From contig LNGK01000004.1 of assembly GCA_001510575.1 (NCBI GenBank), positions 2,912,667-2,976,666 of the forward strand: a DNA stretch of 64,000 nucleotides, read 5' to 3'. Below the pieces are notes generated by a model. That model was given only the letters and a program-made list of their open reading frames with translations, did not search any database and was not told the DNA's origin. This DNA comes from Knoxdaviesia capensis. Taxonomy: Eukaryota > Ascomycota > Sordariomycetes > Microascales > Gondwanamycetaceae. A program made the position numbers and the translations under genes. Positions 58,850 through 64,000 of this stretch are shown piece after piece (within the stretch, counting starts at the first letter, position 1; each line of letters begins with the position of its first letter).

Positions 58850-58887
<38 letters not shown>
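58850..58887 (+). repeat. (CT)19 microsatellite
   Basis: A perfect CT run of 38 bp inside a broader pyrimidine-rich tract. Confidence 0.95.
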
Positions 58888-58891
<4 letters not shown>

Positions 58892-60292
58892 ATTATCTAT
58901 CTCTGTCACGCTGTCTCTGCGTATTGTATGTACGTACCACCCACATATTCCCTCCAGAATACACGCCCACGCCCCCCTCCATTTCCAATTCCAATCTGGC
59001 GCCCATTCTGTCCCCCTGCTCTCTCAGTGCCTTCACGCTTCAGATCTCCAACGATGGCCTCGCTTCCCTCGTTTCCCTGAACTGCTCCCAACTCCCAACT
59101 GTCAATTTTGTGGGTAACGAGCCGTCTTCCACTATTCCATCATCATCTTCTTCTACAAGTTTTTTCCTACACCCCCCTCCCCCCTTCCTTTTCCTTTCTT
59201 CCTTCATCTTCTTCCCCCACTCTTTTCTTTTGCTTGCATCCTCTTCCCGAGTTTTCTTTTCCTCTTTTCCTCTCTTCCTTCTAGACCTGCCTGTTTCTTT
59301 TTCTTCTTTTCTCACTTTCCTTCCTTCCTCCCTCCCATCTTCTCCCTCCCCTTCCCTTCTTCATCTTATCTCCTTTGCTTCATCATCTTCCTTCTTCACT
59401 TCTCACCCTTTCATTCAAGGCAGTAGTAGCAAATATCCTTTTTCACTCCTTCTATCGATGAACATCATTGACCTCAACAGCTATTGCTGCTATTATTAAT
59501 ACCTATTCTCTTCCTCCTTTGTCTTTGACCAAGTGCATCTCTCATTCCATACCACCTTGCCCTCCCCTTTCTTCCCGCTGCAGTTTTCTAACATTTATTA
59601 GCTTCCTCTGGCATTGGAAACTGGTTCCTATATATATTTCTGTCTAAACAGCTTCAACTTCTTTCTATACTGAGACTGCTGGTAAGCTATGTAGTTCTGC
59701 CTCCTTTCCTCTTTACCTTCTAGCTGTTATTTATATTCATACATGCTAATTCTTAAAATAGTCCCTTCAGACTCCTAAGGGCTAGAATACATACATATAT
59801 CCATCCATCTTTGGCCCTCCTTGATTCACGCCATCTTGTTTTTCCAGGAAGACCAAGAGAAAAAAATACAACTACCTACTACCTACACAGATCATACAAA
59901 CTTTGGCTCAGCCTCAGGCCACAACCTCCGAACACAAGGCCAGCCAAGCTGACCACAAAAGAGGAACCAAATCGACTTTCTTTTCCCTGCATCTGCAGTT
60001 GGCCATCTTCTGTTCCATCTTGCCCTCCAACCAGGAACCATTCACTCACTGCCGCATATAAGCCGGAACCACTCCCACCCTGGGTTTCCATCTCTCTCTC
60101 CCTTTCCCTCCTCCTCTCTTGTCACCACCTTCTTTCACATATCATCCAGCCTCTACCACTAAATTGTTCGTTACATATTGTGGTTGACCTTCAGACACCT
60201 TCGTCTTTCTCTTTCTTTCATCCTTCTCTTCTGCTCTCTATCTCTCTCTCCCTTACATCCGTCGTCGTTGACTCCCTCTGATCATCGCAGCC

Positions 60293-62824
60293 ATGTCTGC
60301 GTTTACTGCCTTGAATGGCGCCTCGCCAAAACAATCCGATCCACCTAACAGCCACACCGACGAGAAGCGCCCCGCCCACGCCGATGAGAAGCCTCCGCAA
60401 TTGCCCCCAGTGGCTCCAACCCGCAACGCCCTTCCGGATTCCGCAAGACCTCCTCCGACCCCCATCGACTCGGCCTCAAGTTCGCGCCCGGACAACTGGT
60501 TAGCCACAAGTATTGAACGCCAGCCGTACCGGCCGCCCGGATTCCAAGACTCCGAGTCCACCCACAAGCGCAAGCGCTCCAACTCGACCGAGCCGCGCCG
60601 GGACATCGCCCTCCCTCCGCCGCAACCGTCCAAGCTTCGTTCGCCCGAGTCTGCGACCCAACAATCTCTCCCCGCGCGTGACCCTTACTCGACGCCTTCG
60701 TCTCGCGACTACCGGTCGTACGCTGACGACCAGCGGGACAATGGAGAGGGCTGGTACCGTGGCCAGAGCCGGGAGGAGCGACAAGAACGCCACGACTACG
60801 AACAGTCCATGCTTGCGCAACAACAGCAGCACCAGCAATCCGAGTCAAATGCTCATGCCCAGCGCCCTCCCTCATCCGCCCACAGCCATGTTGAAGAGCA
60901 GGTGGCCGAGACTCTGCGCCGTGCCACAGCGTCCGGCGACCAATCTGACTACCCGCAAACCAGCCCCGATGGAGATGACAACGACAACGACCATGACCAT
61001 TCGGGCAGCCTGTACGGCAGCGGCTCGTATACCCCAGATCAACGCCGTGACGCGGTTTTGATGGCAGATCCCAAGAAGCGCAAGCGGAATTTCAGCAATC
61101 GGACCAAAACCGGTTGCTTGACCTGCCGGAAGAGGAAGAAGAAGTGCGACGAGCAAAAGCCTGAATGTATGTGTTTCATCCGTTCACCTCGCATGATTAT
61201 CCGGTTTTTTTCTTCTTCTAAAGGTTGTGGCCGTGGGCTCCCTCGCGGCTTGTCGATCACTACCATCTTATGTTTCCCGTTGTGCTTTCCAAACTGTTCT
61301 TGAAATTGTCTCTTGATTGCTTGTTCTTCCAAGAAGACGAAAACGCAAACAATTCTCGGAAATACTAATCATGAATATCTTGACGCAATAGGCTCTAACT
61401 GCATACGAGGAGGGTTTTTGTGTGCTGGATACCCGCCAGCCCGAGGATCAATGTGGCACAAGGCCGACGGAAAGCCCAGCACGATTCCTTTGGAATCCAA
61501 GGATCCCTCATATGTCCCGCCGGGCGCGTACGGAATGCCTCAACCTGGCCCTTATGGGTCCCAGCCGGGCATGCTTCAGAAGCGCGAGAGCCAGCCGCCC
61601 TATCGCGGACAGCCGTTGCGCATCGACCCGCCGCAAGGCCGGCCCATTCTGACGGACGATGACCGCCCGACCGCCTCGACCCTCCAGAGCGCCTCTGTGG
61701 CCAGCCCTGAAAACAAGCTGTCGGCTCTTTCAGCGTATCCCGGCGGCAGTGTGTTCCCCACGCCCGTTAGTGCGCAGTCTGGCCCGTCGCCTAGCTCGTT
61801 CACCGAGAGACTGCAGAAGGATGCGTATCAACGTGTTCCGCCACTGCACGACCTGACGCGGACTGCCGATGAGCAGTCTCACCAGGGCAACACGCTTCCG
61901 CACATCAACATTCTCAACCCCACGCGCACGAACAGCCCCATCATGCCCAGCCAGGTGCAGATCCAGCAAAGTCAGCACCAGCCCCCGCCTCCGCCTCCGC
62001 CCTCGATGCAGCAGCCACCTTCGATCCCTTCGATTGTGACGGTGACACAGACCAGTGCCCAGGTTGCCGCGCAGCTTGCGCTGTCGCACCCGGCCTACGT
62101 GTCGTCCCGGCCGCGGTCGCAGAAGGAGGAGATGCTGATGGGCCGGAGCTACTACCCGTACGACAAGGACCTGGTGGCTGATCGCGACCGGTGCAACGCG
62201 GCGTGCTGGCGGTTTAACAACGCCATGAACCCGACGCTGGGCATCTCGCGCAACGAGCGCATGCGGCTGTTCCGGGACATCCTGTACCCGCGCGACCAGC
62301 TGCCGCCGCTGGGCTCGCCCATCACGGCGGCCGGCGTGCGTCTTGGCGACAACGTGGTGATTGAGGCGCCGTTTGCCTGCGACTACGGCTACAACATCTC
62401 CCTTGGCCACAACGTGGTGATTGGGCGCAACTGCACGATTCTGGATGCCAACGAGGTCAAGATTGGCGAGAACTGCCACCTTGGCCCCAACGTCAGCATC
62501 TACACGGCCACCCTGCCCACCGACCCCAAGCAGCGCATGGCTAACAAGGACATGCAGATGGCGCGGCCGGTCACCATTGAGCCGGACTGCTGGATTGGCG
62601 GCGGCGTGATTATTCTCCAGGGTCGCGTTATCGGCAAGGGCAGCACCGTGGGAGCTGGAGCGGTTGTGACTAAGGTAAGACTGAGCTGAGCCCGCGTCCC
62701 AAATCTTATGAGAGGACGTGCGAACATACAGATGCTAACCGATTCTTGTCTTTTACAGGATGTTCCTCCTTATACAATCGTTGTCGGAAACCCGGCCCGT
62801 GTTGTACGCGGTGTTTCGTCGTAA
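60293..62824 (+). CDS. Zn2Cys6 DNA-binding domain fused to a maltose/galactoside O-acetyltransferase-like domain
   Basis: Three exons (60293-61166, 61392-62674, 62759-62824) with introns of 225 and 84 nt encode 740 aa. The first intron falls inside the fourth Cys codon of the zinc cluster, so splicing is needed to form it. The cluster CX2CX6CX6CX2CX6C spans residues 275-302 (starts CLTCRKRKKKC). A long Pro/Ser/Gln-rich linker follows. From about residue 535 comes a Mac (maltose acetyltransferase) domain (KEEMLMGRSYYPYD), then left-handed beta-helix hexapeptide repeats to the end (GDNVVIEAP, IGENCHLGPNVSIYTA, GAGAVVTKDVPPYTIVVGNPARVVRG). The family uses acetyl-CoA to acetylate sugars. The catalytic-loop His of the bacterial enzymes (TATHPLD type) appears as Leu666 in TATLPTDP. 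The protein may be a regulator with a sensory or structural beta-helix. Splicing and domain calls are firm; the role is unknown. Confidence 0.88.
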
Positions 62825-64000
62825 AGAAACCCACAGACGGAAGTCTCATCTACATCTTGCTAGAGATGTAGTAGCTCTATCGAGTACTGCTCTTCATTTT
62901 TCAATCACGGGATATCATAAGTTCGCTATTTTGTCCTTTTGTCACGGATCTTGTTTGCTGTTTTTGTTTTCTTCGTCTTTCTCACCATGCTCCTAGATTG
63001 GAGGTTTGAGTGTCATGATATGTAATACCCAGGGTCTCTTCTGTTTTCTATTCCTGCCTTCTTAATTCTGCTCTTGTTTTCTGGTTTTATTTTTCTGGCT
63101 TGTCGTATTCCTTGTTTTTCTTCTTATCATCTGCCTGGGACGGGTTCCCGGCGGGAGAAGACAAAATACGGGCAGATTTGGGGGGGAATGACTTAACGTG
63201 GGGAGAGGAGGAAGGCTATTTTTGTTTTGTTTTCTGATTTTTATGATTTGTTTTCCTTTGTTCTTTTCCAGGAGAATTATCGGGGAGAAAGAGGAGTTTC
63301 ACCGAACTCCAATTGGGGGGTGTTTTCATCGTTTTTTCACCAGCATATCTTCTTTTTTCTGTTTTGCTTTTTTCTGCTCGTGTTATTTGCCGCTGTTTTT
63401 TCTTGTCTTGTTGTCATTTTGGTATCTTCGTCTAACGATATTACGGACTATGGCCATGTACGAGATAGAGAAGAGGGAGATTGGTGCCGTGGAGTTTAGA
63501 TACGCGCGACGTGATTTCAAGAGAGTCTTATGTTTTATCGTGTCTTCTTCCTAAGCGTCTCCTTTCGGTTGCACAATGGCATTGTATCACCAGTAACAAG
63601 CCTGAAGCTCTATGCAACTAGCCAGCACATGCGAGTAACGGGTATACAAGCGCCGATATCGGTGGAGGACAGTCTGTCGGACAGACAAACGAGGAAGGAA
63701 GGCTCAATTACACCCGAACTAGCACACGAGGGAGAGAGTGTGGGAGGAAGTCGGCATTGTTTCATTCACGGAAGGCACGACCAAAGGCTCGTTCCAGCGT
63801 TGATGCAGGATGACGGAACCACAAATTCAGGGCGCCTGTATTGATAGTTATGGCCGCGGGGGCGGGGTGGAGTTCCGAAACAATCCAGGCAGGAGCGACC
63901 GAGAGAGCGAGAGAGCTCTTGCTTTAAACGGGTGCCTGCCTTGATGGGAGTTTTTGTATCAGGTCTTATCTGCTGTAGTTCGGAATTGATCAATCAGAAA
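62825..64000. other. Region downstream of the Zn2Cys6 fusion gene
   Basis: T-rich sequence to about 63,440 fits a 3' UTR and terminator region. The remainder to the window end has only short frames with no recognisable content. I see no second gene start. Confidence 0.6.

Larger units (their letters stand above)
48568..60292. other. Non-coding 11.7 kb between the copia element and the Zn2Cys6 fusion gene
   Basis: The sequence is GC-normal and not RIP-mutated right up to the target duplication. No frame shows conserved domains or convincing splice structure. It holds several simple repeats ((AC)n near 50,585, 51,430, 55,685 and 58,150; (CT)n at 58,850), GTACAGTACTGTAC-type palindromes, and from about 58,560 a strongly C+T-rich stretch that is probably promoter and leader of the downstream gene. 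Confidence 0.55.

Noticed and set aside
58789..59499. 236-codon frame with long Ser-Leu repeats
   Set aside because: Produced by the (CT)n microsatellite and the surrounding C+T-rich leader.

Overview
The window is nuclear DNA of a filamentous ascomycete (Pezizomycotina, most likely a Sordariomycete; the class is my inference). The reasons are short GT-AG introns of 66-225 nt with CTAAC-type branch sites, fungal-type versions of conserved proteins, pyrimidine-rich leaders, and a 16 kb AT-rich block whose CA and TG dinucleotides have been almost erased, the signature of repeat-induced point mutation (RIP).

Left arm (1-26.7 kb): seven conserved genes. In order they are an FHL1-like FHA-domain transcription factor (minus strand, cut by the window edge), a membrane-anchored YtcJ-type amidohydrolase (plus), an AFG1/LACE1-type mitochondrial AAA ATPase (minus), nucleoporin NUP133 (plus), a YCK-type casein kinase I (plus), a p24-alpha cargo receptor like ERP1 (minus) and the SWR1/NuA4 subunit SWC4/DMAP1 (plus). 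They are ordinary housekeeping genes with no common pathway. A 400 bp TA-flanked inverted-repeat element (MITE) lies at 16,610-17,009 between NUP133 and the kinase. Two divergent promoters (AFG1/NUP133 and ERP1/SWC4) share helically phased CAGCTG sites within a common 11-mer.

Middle (26.7-60.3 kb): 33.6 kb with no credible host gene. Its core is a nest of LTR retrotransposons. A Ty1/copia element (32,385-48,562, 343 bp LTRs, TSD ctcac, primer site matching the 5' half of initiator tRNA-Met) received two insertions of one Ty3/gypsy family. One survives as a solo LTR (33,817-34,099, TSD agac). The other is full length (34,429-44,659, 283 bp LTRs, TSD acta) and split the copia gag zinc knuckle. 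Nearly everything inside is RIP-mutated at CpA only, and the rare surviving CpA sites are mostly CAC, especially CACG. A 415 bp tandem duplication with N bases at 34.57-35.40 kb looks like an assembly error. The flanks 26.7-32.4 and 48.6-60.3 kb are GC-normal, not RIP-mutated and apparently non-coding.

Right arm (60.3-64 kb): one gene, an unusual fusion of a Zn2Cys6 DNA-binding domain to a maltose/galactoside O-acetyltransferase-type left-handed beta-helix. The usual catalytic His position appears to hold Leu.

No CRISPR, operon, rRNA or convincing tRNA gene was seen. All intron calls were made by eye.
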